Shown here in pieces: positions 14,757 through 22,407 of a stretch of 64,000 bases of DNA. The stretch covers positions 434,001-498,000 of the forward strand of contig CBDBEN010000002.1 of the NCBI GenBank assembly GCA_965204405.1, given 5' to 3'. A program made the position numbers and the translations under genes. Origin of the DNA: JANQPX01 sp965204405. Its GTDB lineage: Bacteria; Pseudomonadota; Alphaproteobacteria; Geminicoccales; Geminicoccaceae. Positions within the stretch are counted from its first letter, which is position 1. Each line of letters begins with the position of its first letter. Below the pieces are notes generated by a model. It had not been told where the DNA came from. It ran no database searches and saw only the letters and a list, made by a program, of their open reading frames with translations.

Positions 14757-16103
14757 TTAGCTCGCTAGTATCAAACGCATTGTATAGCCCTTACCTGTAG
14801 GCCAGTCTTCCCTGAGCAACTGAAAAGACTTTCCACCAACGACAAAGTTATCGGAAGCCTCGTTCCGAAGGGTAGCCTCGATCTCGTCCGGTGCATCCTC
14901 ACCAAGTGCTTTCTGAAATAAGATCTTCAAAATCTTCGCTAGGGAGTCATGCGTTTCCCGTTTTGCTTCTGGATCATTATAGTTGATTGCTAATTTAAGC
15001 CGCCTCGCGATCCGTTCATCTCCTTCGACAGTGTAGGTGATATTGTTGGGGAAGAGTCCGTCTCCGACTTCAAGATATTGCGAGCTCGCGAACCATTGTT
15101 GGTCATCGAGCGGATCTTGATGATAGTCGCTAGGGGCCAATCCTTCATCGGTCAGAAACTCTCGCGCGAGATGTGGCGACCAACCCTCTTTGATTGGCAC
15201 GACTTCTGGATTTTCTTCGCGCTGCGCTTGAGTCTTCACCAAAGCGATTGAAGCATCTAACTCCTCGCGATTTGTTGGTTTTCTGTTCCCAATGTTTCGC
15301 CTCCACCTTCTCAAAAGATTCGATCGAAAGTGAAAGCTGAAGAGTGAGGTCCGCTTTGCATATCTCCTTAGGGCAGGATCGCGAATCGTAAATTCTAGGC
15401 GTCGAAATGTAGTTTCAAAATTCACGTAGATGGACAGTACGAAGAGAAACGGAAGGAACAGCAATGAAAGCAAAATCGGAAGAGTGACATCCGAGAGTGT
15501 TGAAGGCTTAGCAAATCTCCAGAAGTCTGTAACAAGGCTGTAGCCGGCATAAACGATCAACCCAAAACCGGCGAGCGCGAGCACTGCGCCAAGCAACGCC
15601 TCTACAGGCTTATATTCCTTCTTGGAGCCGGAAAAAGTGTGCAGTGCAACGAGAATTGTTGTGACTGGTACAATCAATAATTCAGCCCAAAGAGAAAATG
15701 TGTAGAAACCGACGACGAATTCAATCAACGCAACGACTTTGAAGTTGTCCCATAGGGCATTTCGGAAATAGTGTTCGTCCTCAGCAATTTGCGGGATTCG
15801 AAACAACGAGACCAAGGCCACGGTTGCGCCCCAGAGTATTGTATTTTTCAGCTGCCCAGAATCCCAAGCGCCTAGCCGATAAAGGGCAAGGACGACCAAA
15901 GCGATATAGGAGACCATCAATCCGAATAGGATCAGGATCAGCCTGTTACAAAGAGCCTTCCACACACCGACAGCAGCACTGCGGACCTCGGAGTTCGAAG
16001 CAGCAAAGCCGATGCAAACAAAAAGCCAGATTGCGATTGCTATTTCGCGATTGTTGAAAAGAGCTGTTTCTTCGGCGCTCATGCCGCCTAGCCCACAGTC
16101 CAT
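14757..16103 (-). CDS. polytopic membrane protein with a cytoplasmic domain, element cargo
   Basis: A 448-residue protein. About seven hydrophobic segments lie in the first 240 residues (for example LILILFGLMVSYIALVVLAL and LPILLSLLFLPFLFVLSIYV). A soluble, charged domain of about 200 residues follows (SLAKILKILFQKALGEDAPD, then FQLLREDWPTGKGYTMRL). A second ATG at 16080-16082 is an alternative start. It reads towards the PIN-like gene from next to attR and is lower in GC than the operon genes. I recognise no family. Membrane proteins of this kind can be defence effectors, but nothing here proves it. Confidence 0.65.
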   Translation of the reverse strand: MDCGLGGMSAEETALFNNREIAIAIWLFVCIGFAASNSEVRSAAVGVWKALCNRLILILFGLMVSYIALVVLALYRLGAWDSGQLKNTILWGATVALVSLFRIPQIAEDEHYFRNALWDNFKVVALIEFVVGFYTFSLWAELLIVPVTTILVALHTFSGSKKEYKPVEALLGAVLALAGFGLIVYAGYSLVTDFWRFAKPSTLSDVTLPILLSLLFLPFLFVLSIYVNFETTFRRLEFTIRDPALRRYAKRTSLFSFHFRSNLLRRWRRNIGNRKPTNREELDASIALVKTQAQREENPEVVPIKEGWSPHLAREFLTDEGLAPSDYHQDPLDDQQWFASSQYLEVGDGLFPNNITYTVEGDERIARRLKLAINYNDPEAKRETHDSLAKILKILFQKALGEDAPDEIEATLRNEASDNFVVGGKSFQLLREDWPTGKGYTMRLILAS

Positions 16104-16185
16104 GAGCTGCCCGCATAGTTGGTAGTGCTGCCTGTGCTCGGGATATGCCCCAAACGATGTCTGGATAACATGGACATTGAAAATC

Positions 16186-16224
16186 AGTTACCAGGAAGTT
16201 ACTCCGATGCCTGCAGGTAACTCC
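16186..16224. promoter_or_regulatory. candidate integrase arm-type sites, right end
   Basis: Three related words lie in 39 bp: AGTTACC (16186-16192), GAAGTTACTCC (16195-16205) and GGTAACTCC (16216-16224, whose complement is GGAGTTACC). The last is identical to the left-end site at 4826-4834. They sit 50-90 bp inside the right attachment repeat, a usual distance for arm-type sites. Confidence 0.5.
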
Positions 16225-16273
16225 TGCTGCGCGGCCTTCACCTCCCCAACTCACTGTATTTTCTTGGTATTTT

Positions 16274-16318
16274 TGGAGCGGGCGATGAGATTCGAACTCA
16301 CGACCCCAACCTTGGCAA
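16274..16318. repeat. right attachment repeat within tRNA-Gly
   Basis: A 45-bp perfect copy of 4673-4717. It forms the 3' half of the intact tRNA-Gly from the encoded CCA to the anticodon loop, so integration restores the gene. The anticodon loop (TTGCCAA on the tRNA strand) is the likely crossover region, as for many integrases that use tRNA genes. Confidence 0.93.
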
Positions 16319-16348
16319 GGTTGTGCTCTACCCCTGAGCTACGCCCGC
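16274..16348 (-). tRNA. tRNA-Gly (GCC)
   Basis: A 75-base tRNA with an encoded CCA. The acceptor stem GCGGGCG pairs with CGCCCGC. The D arm is GCTC-AGGGGTA-GAGC. The anticodon stem CAACC/GGTTG holds the loop TTGCCAA with anticodon GCC, and the T arm GTGAG-TTCGAAT-CTCAT is complete. The discriminator base is U. Its 3' half doubles as the attachment site of the element. Confidence 0.96.
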
Positions 16349-16607
16349 TCACTTGCGCAAGATCTGCGCTTTGGACCCTGGGTACATAGGAGAGCCCCGG
16401 AGGTTTGGCAAGAGGGATTTGGGGTTTGTCCGGAGCATTTTCTTGGTTTTGCGAAAACCTGCCGGGATGGCGCCAACCGTCGGTTAGCGGGCTGCTTGAT
16501 GACAATCGCCTCTTCCTCTTGATCAGAGCGGGCCGGTTCGCCATGTTAGGGCCAGATTTTTTGCCGGCGAGCGATGGTCCGGAATTTCATCGGGGTAAGG
16601 AAATAGG

Positions 16608-17528
16608 ATGGCCTTGTTATCGGGACTTATGGGTAAGGATGAGGCAAGCGGCGGCGGTGCCGACCTCATCAAGGAAAGCGATACCAAGAGCTTCATGACC
16701 GACGTCATCGAGGCGTCCCGGGACGTGCCGGTCATCGTCGATTTCTGGGCGCCTTGGTGCGAGCCCTGCAAGCAGCTCGGTCCGCTCCTGGAAAAGGTGG
16801 TCAAGGCGGCCGGCGGTGCCGTGCGCATGGTCAAGGTCAACATCGACGAGAACCAGGCCCTGGCGCAGCAGCTCCGCATTCAATCCATCCCCATGGTCTA
16901 TGCGTTCAAAAACGGTCAGCCGGCGGACGGGTTTTCGGGCGCCTTGCCGGAGAGCCAGATCAAGGCCTTCATCGAGCGCCTCGCCGGTCCGATCGGTCCT
17001 GCGCCCACCGAGATCGGCATCGAGCAGGCCAAGGAGGCGCTGAATGCCGGCCAGGTGGATCTGGCTGCCGACATCTATCAGCAGGTGATGGCCGAGGAGC
17101 CGAACAACGCGGATGCCATTGCCGGCCTCGCCCGCTGTCACATCGCTCTCGGGCGTGCCGCAGCGGCGCGGGAGCTTTTGGACAATGTGCCGGCCGAGCA
17201 TAAGAACCACATCGAGATCAACGGCGCCCAGGCGGCCCTTAGCCTGGCCGAGGAAGCGGGCACGCTTGGCGATCCCGCCGAGCTGCAAAGCAGGCTCGGT
17301 GCCAATGACGATGACCATGCGGCCAGGCTTGACCTTGCGACCGTGCTGTTCCTTCGCGGTCAGACCGGCGAAGCGGTCGAGCAATTGCTGCAGGTGGTCA
17401 AGAAGGATCGTGAGTGGGAGGATCAGGCGGCGCGAAAGCAGCTGGTCAAGTTTTTCGAAGCCCTCGGGCCGCAGCATCCCGAGACCGTCGCCGGACGCCG
17501 CCAGCTCTCGGCCGTGCTCTTCTCGTGA
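16608..17528 (+). CDS. cnoX: CnoX/YbbN-type thioredoxin-fold protein with TPR region
   Basis: A 306-residue cytoplasmic protein. The thioredoxin domain (about 22-130) has the active site WCEPC (C51, C54) and the cis-proline section SIPMVYAFKNG. The remainder is helical TPR-like (AADIYQQVMAEEPNNADAIA). This layout is that of CnoX, which protects chlorine-oxidised proteins from aggregation and hands them to chaperones. Unlike E. coli CnoX, which lacks the redox pair, a full CxxC is present, as is usual in alphaproteobacteria. It is followed 35 bp later by a LON-domain gene, an arrangement common in this class. The start has weak ribosome-site support. Confidence 0.88.
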   Translation: MALLSGLMGKDEASGGGADLIKESDTKSFMTDVIEASRDVPVIVDFWAPWCEPCKQLGPLLEKVVKAAGGAVRMVKVNIDENQALAQQLRIQSIPMVYAFKNGQPADGFSGALPESQIKAFIERLAGPIGPAPTEIGIEQAKEALNAGQVDLAADIYQQVMAEEPNNADAIAGLARCHIALGRAAAARELLDNVPAEHKNHIEINGAQAALSLAEEAGTLGDPAELQSRLGANDDDHAARLDLATVLFLRGQTGEAVEQLLQVVKKDREWEDQAARKQLVKFFEALGPQHPETVAGRRQLSAVLFS

Positions 17529-17563
17529 TTGAGGATCCCATGAGCAGCGCTATATAGACATCA

Positions 17564-18220
17564 ATGACCATATCCAGCGATCAGAGCCTCCTGAGCGGCT
17601 TGCCGACCCGCTTTCCGATTTTTCCGCTTTCCGGCGCCGTCGTGCTGCCCGGCGGCAACTTGCCGCTCAACATCTTCGAGCCCCGCTATCTGCAGATGGT
17701 CAAGGATGCCGAGCGTGCCGACAAGATCATCGGCATGATCCAGCCGAGCGGCCGCCTCGGCGACGATCAGCCGGATCTATATCCGGTCGGCTGCATCGGC
17801 CGGATCACCAGTTTCGAGGCCACCGATGATGGCCGGTATCTGATCACGCTGACCGGTGTCTGCCGGTTCGAGGTGGTGCAGGAGCTGACCGTGGCCACCC
17901 CCTATCGCCAGGTGGTGGGGAGCTTCGAGCGCTGGCAGGACGATTTGCAGCCGCCGACGCCCGAGGACAGCCTTCGCCCCTGTCTGACCGAAGCGTTGAA
18001 ACGCTATTTCGCCGTCCACGACATCAGCGTCGATTGGAACCAGATCGAGCTTGCGCCGTTGAGCGGCCTTTTGACCTCGCTCGCCATGATCTGCCCGTTC
18101 GAACCCTCCGAGAAGCAAGCACTTCTTGAGGCCCCCGATCCGGATCAACTGGGCAAAACCCTGGTGTCTCTTCTCCAGATGGGAACGCTGGTCAATGATG
18201 AGCGCAGTGTCCATCACTAG
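17564..18220 (+). CDS. LON N-terminal substrate-binding domain protein
   Basis: A 218-residue protein made only of the LON substrate-recognition (PUA-like) domain, without the ATPase or protease parts. Characteristic sections are FPIFPLSGAVVLPGGNLPL, NIFEPRYLQMVKDA, GCIGRITSFEATDDGRYLI and LTGVCRFEV. The C-terminus (DPDQLGKTLVSLLQMG) is also typical of the family. Its biochemical role is not established; these stand-alone domains often neighbour thioredoxin-type chaperone genes in alphaproteobacteria, as here. It probably shares a transcript with cnoX. Confidence 0.9.
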   Translation: MTISSDQSLLSGLPTRFPIFPLSGAVVLPGGNLPLNIFEPRYLQMVKDAERADKIIGMIQPSGRLGDDQPDLYPVGCIGRITSFEATDDGRYLITLTGVCRFEVVQELTVATPYRQVVGSFERWQDDLQPPTPEDSLRPCLTEALKRYFAVHDISVDWNQIELAPLSGLLTSLAMICPFEPSEKQALLEAPDPDQLGKTLVSLLQMGTLVNDERSVHH

Positions 18221-18274
18221 CGATGTTTCCCCGACATTCCTCCGTTTTCAGCCCCCCATGCAAAGACCGAGCCT

Positions 18275-18562
18275 ATGACCGACAACGCCGCGACCGACGA
18301 TGACAAGGCAGCCGCCGCCACATCGGTCGACCCCAAGCTTCTGGACATTCTGGTCTGTCCGCTGACCAAGTCGCGTCTGAGCTACGACCGAAAGCGCCAG
18401 GAACTGATCAGCGAGCAGGCAGGCCTCGCCTATCCGATCCGGGACGGCATCCCCATCATGCTCGTCGACGAAGCCCGCACCCTCGGCGAGGACGAAGCCA
18501 TTCCCGATCAGGTGAAAGCGGCGAGCACGGGCGACGCGCCCGATCGGGATGACGGGGCATGA
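18275..18562 (+). CDS. Trm112 family protein
   Basis: A 95-residue protein with the bacterial Trm112 (YcaR-like) core: LLDILVCPLTKSRLSYD, then AGLAYPIRDGIPIMLVDEAR. Only one cysteine of the usual zinc ligands remains (VCPLTK), as is common for bacterial members. In eukaryotes Trm112 is a scaffold for methyltransferases; the bacterial role is less clear. The N-terminal extension is alanine and aspartate rich. It overlaps the next gene by 4 bp (ATGA), so the two are co-translated. Confidence 0.88.
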   Translation: MTDNAATDDDKAAAATSVDPKLLDILVCPLTKSRLSYDRKRQELISEQAGLAYPIRDGIPIMLVDEARTLGEDEAIPDQVKAASTGDAPDRDDGA

Positions 18563-18930
18563 GCGGCGGCGATAACGAGCCCTGGCCGACCGAGCTTCGG
18601 GTCAATCGTGCGGAAAAGCATCTCTCCGTGGCCTTCGACAACGGCGACAGCTTTCAGCTGCCAGCCGAATATCTCCGCGTCGAGAGCCCGTCCGCCGAGG
18701 TGCAGGGCCATGGCCCCGGCCAGAAGGTGACGATCGCGGGCAGGCGTCATGTGGGGATCATGGATGTCGAGCCGGTCGGCCATTATGCGGTCAAGATCAA
18801 GTTCGACGACATGCACGACACCGGCATTTATACCTGGCGCTATCTGCACCATCTCGGCAAAGAGCAGGAACGGCTCTGGCAGGCCTACCTCACCGCCCTC
18901 GACGAACAAAACCTGAGCCGCGACCCTTAA
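18559..18930 (+). CDS. DUF971 domain protein
   Basis: A 123-residue protein matching the DUF971 fold (related to the N-terminal domain of gamma-butyrobetaine hydroxylase): PTELRVNRAEKHLSVAFDNG, FQLPAEYLRVESPSAE, and the closing GIYTWRYLHHLG. Members are small beta-rich proteins linked to iron-sulfur or metal handling in some bacteria. The ATGA overlap with the Trm112 gene indicates a shared transcript. The function is not settled. Confidence 0.87.
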   Translation: MSGGDNEPWPTELRVNRAEKHLSVAFDNGDSFQLPAEYLRVESPSAEVQGHGPGQKVTIAGRRHVGIMDVEPVGHYAVKIKFDDMHDTGIYTWRYLHHLGKEQERLWQAYLTALDEQNLSRDP

Positions 18931-19053
18931 CACAGCCTGGCGGCTGTCGCTGGACTTTAGGTGGATCTCCGGGCATCCGCAGCCGTATAGCCTCGCCTTG
19001 CTGCCGCCACCGATCATCATCTATGGGACAAGCGAGCGAAAGAAAGTTCGACG

Positions 19054-20706
19054 ATGACCTCGATAACGATAAGAACCACACCGTTTGATGGCCAAAAGCC
19101 AGGCACCTCGGGCCTCCGCAAGAAAGTCAGCGTCTTTCAGACACCTCATTATCTTGAAAACTTCGTGCAATGCATTTTCGACAGCCTCGAAGGCTTCGAA
19201 GGCCGGACCCTGGTCATCGGTGGTGACGGGCGCTTCCACAATGCCGAGGCCATCCAGACCATCATCAAAATGGCGGCAGCGAGCGGCTTCGGCGATCTGC
19301 TGGTGGGGCAGGGCGGGCTGCTCTCGACGCCGGCTGCCTCTGCGGTCATTCGGAAGAACAAAGCGTTCGGCGGGATCATCCTCTCAGCCAGCCACAATCC
19401 GGGCGGGCCGGATGGCGACTTCGGCATCAAGTACAATACCTCCAACGGCGGTCCGGCGCCCGAGCAGGTGACCGCGAAAATCTTCGAGAAAACCAAGACA
19501 ATCGAGACCTACAGGATCGCCGACGCTCCCGACCTCGATCTCGGCAAGATCGGCGTTACGAAAGTCGGTGACTGCAGCGTGCACATCATCGATCCGGTCG
19601 AAGACTATCAAGAGCTGATGGCGACCCTCTTCGATTTCGATCAGATTCGGGATCTCTTCCAACAAAAAAAATTCCGTCTCCGTTTCGATGCCATGAGCGC
19701 CATTACCGGCCCCTACGCGAGGAGCGTCCTCGAGCGTTCACTTGGAGCGCCGGCCGGAACCGTTATCAACGGCGAACCCCTTCCCGATTTCGGCGGCCAC
19801 CACCCCGATCCCAACCCCGTCCATTGCAGCGCCCTGGTCGAGGCTCTCACCGTCAAGTCCACGCCGGCGGACGCTCCTGCCCCGGACATGGGGGCGGCGT
19901 CTGATGGTGATGGAGACCGCAACATGATTGTCGGCCGGAACATGGTGGTCAGCCCCTCCGACAGTCTTGCCATCCTCGCCGCCAACGCCCACCTCGCACC
20001 GGGCTACAGCCGCGGGCTGAGCGGGGTCGCCAGATCCATGCCGACCTCGCAGGCGGTCGACAAGGTCGCGGAAAAGCTCGGCATTCCCTGCTACGAAACC
20101 CCCACCGGCTGGAAATTCTTCGGCAATCTCCTGGATGCCGGCAAGGCGACGCTCTGCGGCGAGGAAAGTGCCGGCACCGGCTCCGATCATGTCCGCGAAA
20201 AAGACGGCCTTTGGGCTGTCCTCCTCTGGCTGAACATCCTCGCCGTGCGCCAGCAATCCGTCGCCGACGTGGTCCATGATCACTGGCAAACCTATGGTCG
20301 CCATTACTATTCCCGCCATGACTATGAGGCCGTGGACACCAGCGCCGCCGAGGGTGTCATGCAGCATCTTCGCGAGCAGCTGTCGACCTTGGCCGGCCGG
20401 ACCATCGGATCCCTCACCGTCGAAAAAGCCGACGACTTCAGCTACGCCGACCCGGTCGACGGCTCGACCAGTAACCACCAAGGCATCCGCATTTTCTTCA
20501 CATCAGGCGCCCGCACCATCTTCCGCCTCTCCGGCACCGGCACGGAGGGGGCGACCCTGCGCGTCTACCTGGAGCATTTCGAACCCGACCCCGCCAAGCA
20601 CGATCAGGATTTGCAGGCAGCCTTGGCGCCGGTAATCGAGGCGGCGGAAGCGGTAGCGGAAATCAAGGTGCGGACGGGTAGGGAAGGGCCGTCGGTGGTG
20701 AGCTAG
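19054..20706 (+). CDS. pgm: phosphoglucomutase (alpha-D-glucose 1-phosphate / 6-phosphate)
   Basis: A 550-residue enzyme that interconverts glucose 1-phosphate and glucose 6-phosphate for glycogen, exopolysaccharide and sugar-nucleotide metabolism. The phosphoserine loop ILSASHNPGGPDGDFG places the catalytic serine at S113. The metal loop DGDGDRNMIVG (about 284-294), the sugar-binding loop CGEESAGTGSDHVREKDG and the phosphate-binding RLSGTGTEGATLRVY are all present. Length is that of the eukaryote-like glucose-specific Pgm. Its stop codon is also the first base triplet of a short hairpin repeat (20704-20733). Confidence 0.95.
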   Translation: MTSITIRTTPFDGQKPGTSGLRKKVSVFQTPHYLENFVQCIFDSLEGFEGRTLVIGGDGRFHNAEAIQTIIKMAAASGFGDLLVGQGGLLSTPAASAVIRKNKAFGGIILSASHNPGGPDGDFGIKYNTSNGGPAPEQVTAKIFEKTKTIETYRIADAPDLDLGKIGVTKVGDCSVHIIDPVEDYQELMATLFDFDQIRDLFQQKKFRLRFDAMSAITGPYARSVLERSLGAPAGTVINGEPLPDFGGHHPDPNPVHCSALVEALTVKSTPADAPAPDMGAASDGDGDRNMIVGRNMVVSPSDSLAILAANAHLAPGYSRGLSGVARSMPTSQAVDKVAEKLGIPCYETPTGWKFFGNLLDAGKATLCGEESAGTGSDHVREKDGLWAVLLWLNILAVRQQSVADVVHDHWQTYGRHYYSRHDYEAVDTSAAEGVMQHLREQLSTLAGRTIGSLTVEKADDFSYADPVDGSTSNHQGIRIFFTSGARTIFRLSGTGTEGATLRVYLEHFEPDPAKHDQDLQAALAPVIEAAEAVAEIKVRTGREGPSVVS

Positions 20707-20733
20707 TGGCATGGCCACGTCATTTGGTTCCGG
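20704..20733 (+). repeat. stop-codon-anchored hairpin repeat, copy 1
   Basis: The repeat starts at the pgm stop TAG. The hairpin GTGGC-ATG-GCCAC (20706-20718) is followed by TCATTTGGTT. Copy 2 at 37958-37987 has GTGGT-ATG-ACCAC, a change on both sides of the stem that keeps pairing. Confidence 0.6.
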
Positions 20734-20913
20734 CCGGAATCGAAAAAAGAATCCGGAAATCGGAGGGTATGCGAGCTTTTCATAGGAAGGCCTTGGGGAT
20801 CGTTAGTATCGAACATTCCGCTGGATCGCTGTGGATAATGCGGAAAGCCTGACTTCTTCGTCCGGCGATCCTAGACCATTACCCCCTGGTCTTCGCGTTC
20901 CGGATCGCCGACA

Positions 20914-22230
20914 GTGCACGTGCCCAAACACAATAAGGTGCCGCTCGTGCCCAAGCTCGCCGACCAAACCAAAGTACTGAGCCCCAAAACGATCATCCTG
21001 ACGGTGCTGGGCCCCTTTGCCGTCGGCTACTTCCTCTCGCAGATGTTTCGCTCGGTCAACGCGGTGGTCGGTCCCGATCTGGCGCGTGATATCGGCTTGG
21101 GCGCTGCAGAGCTTGGGTTTCTGACCTCTGCCTATCTTCTGGCCTTTGCCCTCTTCCAGCTTCCTCTGGGTGTTCTGCTCGACCGGATCGGCCCGCGCCG
21201 GGTGCAGGCGGTACTGATCGCTCTTGCCGGGCTCGGCTCGCTGATCTTTGCGGTCAGCGACAGTTTTTTAGGGCTTACCCTGGCGCGGGCGTTGATCGGC
21301 CTTGGCTTTGCAGGCGGCTTGATGAGCGGTTTCAAGGCGGTCGTGCTCTGGGTCTCCGAGGAGCGCCGTGCGCTTGCCAATTCGGTGATCATGTCCTTCG
21401 GCGCCCTTGGGATCTTGGTCGCGACGCAGCCGATCGACGTCGGCGTGCAGCTCTTTGGCTGGCGTGCCATGTTCATCGGGCTCGGGCTTATCACCTTCGT
21501 GGTGGCTGCCTTGATCTTGCTGATCGTGCCGGAAAAGAAGATCCAGTCCGAGGGCGTCAGCCTGAAAGGTCAGATTCTCGCGGTAGGCGGTATTCTGAAG
21601 GACAAGTCCTTTTGGCGCCTGGTGCCGCTCCTGGCGACCACGGCCGGCGCGCATATCGCAATCCAGACGCTTTGGGCAGGGCCCTGGTTTCGCGACGTTG
21701 CCGGCATGGACCGGGATACCGTTGCCGTCCATTTGATGATCGTTGCGATCGCCTTCATGGCCGGCATCCTCTTGAGCGGCGCCGTCGCCGACTGGTTCAT
21801 TCGGCGAGGGGTGCATATTCTCTCGGTGATGAACGGGTTTCTCGCGGCCTTTCTCATCTCGGAAGCCCTGATCATCCTGCAGATCGAGAGCCTGATCCTG
21901 CCCGCCTGGATCTTGTTCGGCATGACCGGGCAGCTCGCGATCCTAGCCTATCCCTGGCTCTCCTCCCATTACGGTATCGCCCTTTCCGGACGGGCAAACA
22001 CCGCCATGAATCTTCTGATCTTCATCACCGCTTTCGGTACCCAATATCTGATCGGTGCCATCATCGAGCTGTTTCCGACCAGTGCGAGCGGCGGCTATGC
22101 GGTTGAGGGCTACCAGCTCAGCTTCGGCCTTTGTCTCGCTGTCCAGTCTATGGGCCTCATCTGGTACTGGCTGGGGTTCAGCAATCTCCGGTCCAGCCCG
22201 CCCCGAGGTGCTGACGCCAATCCTGGTTAG
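20914..22230 (+). CDS. MFS transporter
   Basis: A 438-residue inner-membrane protein with about 12 transmembrane helices. The loop after helix 2 carries LPLGVLLDRIGPRRVQAVL, the G-x-x-x-D-R-x-G-R-R signature of the major facilitator superfamily. The N-terminal helices (TVLGPFAVGYFLSQMFRSVN) resemble the NarK/oxalate-formate branch only loosely, so the substrate cannot be named. The annotated GTG start is uncertain; other in-frame GTG codons (such as 20947) are possible. It stands between pgm and glmS on the same strand, with gaps too large to claim an operon. Confidence 0.85.
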   Translation: MHVPKHNKVPLVPKLADQTKVLSPKTIILTVLGPFAVGYFLSQMFRSVNAVVGPDLARDIGLGAAELGFLTSAYLLAFALFQLPLGVLLDRIGPRRVQAVLIALAGLGSLIFAVSDSFLGLTLARALIGLGFAGGLMSGFKAVVLWVSEERRALANSVIMSFGALGILVATQPIDVGVQLFGWRAMFIGLGLITFVVAALILLIVPEKKIQSEGVSLKGQILAVGGILKDKSFWRLVPLLATTAGAHIAIQTLWAGPWFRDVAGMDRDTVAVHLMIVAIAFMAGILLSGAVADWFIRRGVHILSVMNGFLAAFLISEALIILQIESLILPAWILFGMTGQLAILAYPWLSSHYGIALSGRANTAMNLLIFITAFGTQYLIGAIIELFPTSASGGYAVEGYQLSFGLCLAVQSMGLIWYWLGFSNLRSSPPRGADANPG

Positions 22231-22407
22231 AGGGCCGGATTGAGCTTATCAAACTGTGCTCCAGGGCCACATTGGCTTACCTTTTATTAACCAATCCGAT
22301 GCTAACCTCCGGGCGCTTCTTGCTGGCATGCCTTGCGCCGCTATACTCGCGCCCCTGCTATCGTCCTAGGTGAAACAGTCATTCTCCAGGAGAGGATTGG
22401 AAACGTC

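Larger units (their letters stand above)
4673..16318. mobile_element. integrative element in tRNA-Gly with terminase but no recognisable capsid genes
   Basis: An 11.6 kb element bounded by the two 45-bp repeats. Left to right it holds a tyrosine integrase, an AlpA/HTH protein, a primase-helicase, a 519-bp non-coding region with iterons and a stem-loop, a tightly overlapping operon (25-residue peptide, 86-residue protein, small and large terminase, five unknown proteins), then a PIN-like gene and a leftward membrane-protein gene. The int-alpA-primase-terminase order resembles phage-inducible islands of Gram-negative bacteria. No portal, capsid, protease or tail protein is recognised, so it would depend on a helper phage for particles. 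All the main genes appear intact. Confidence 0.85.

Noticed and set aside
22333..22407. upstream start for glmS
   Set aside because: It would put 25 residues before the cysteine that must be N-terminal for glutaminase activity.
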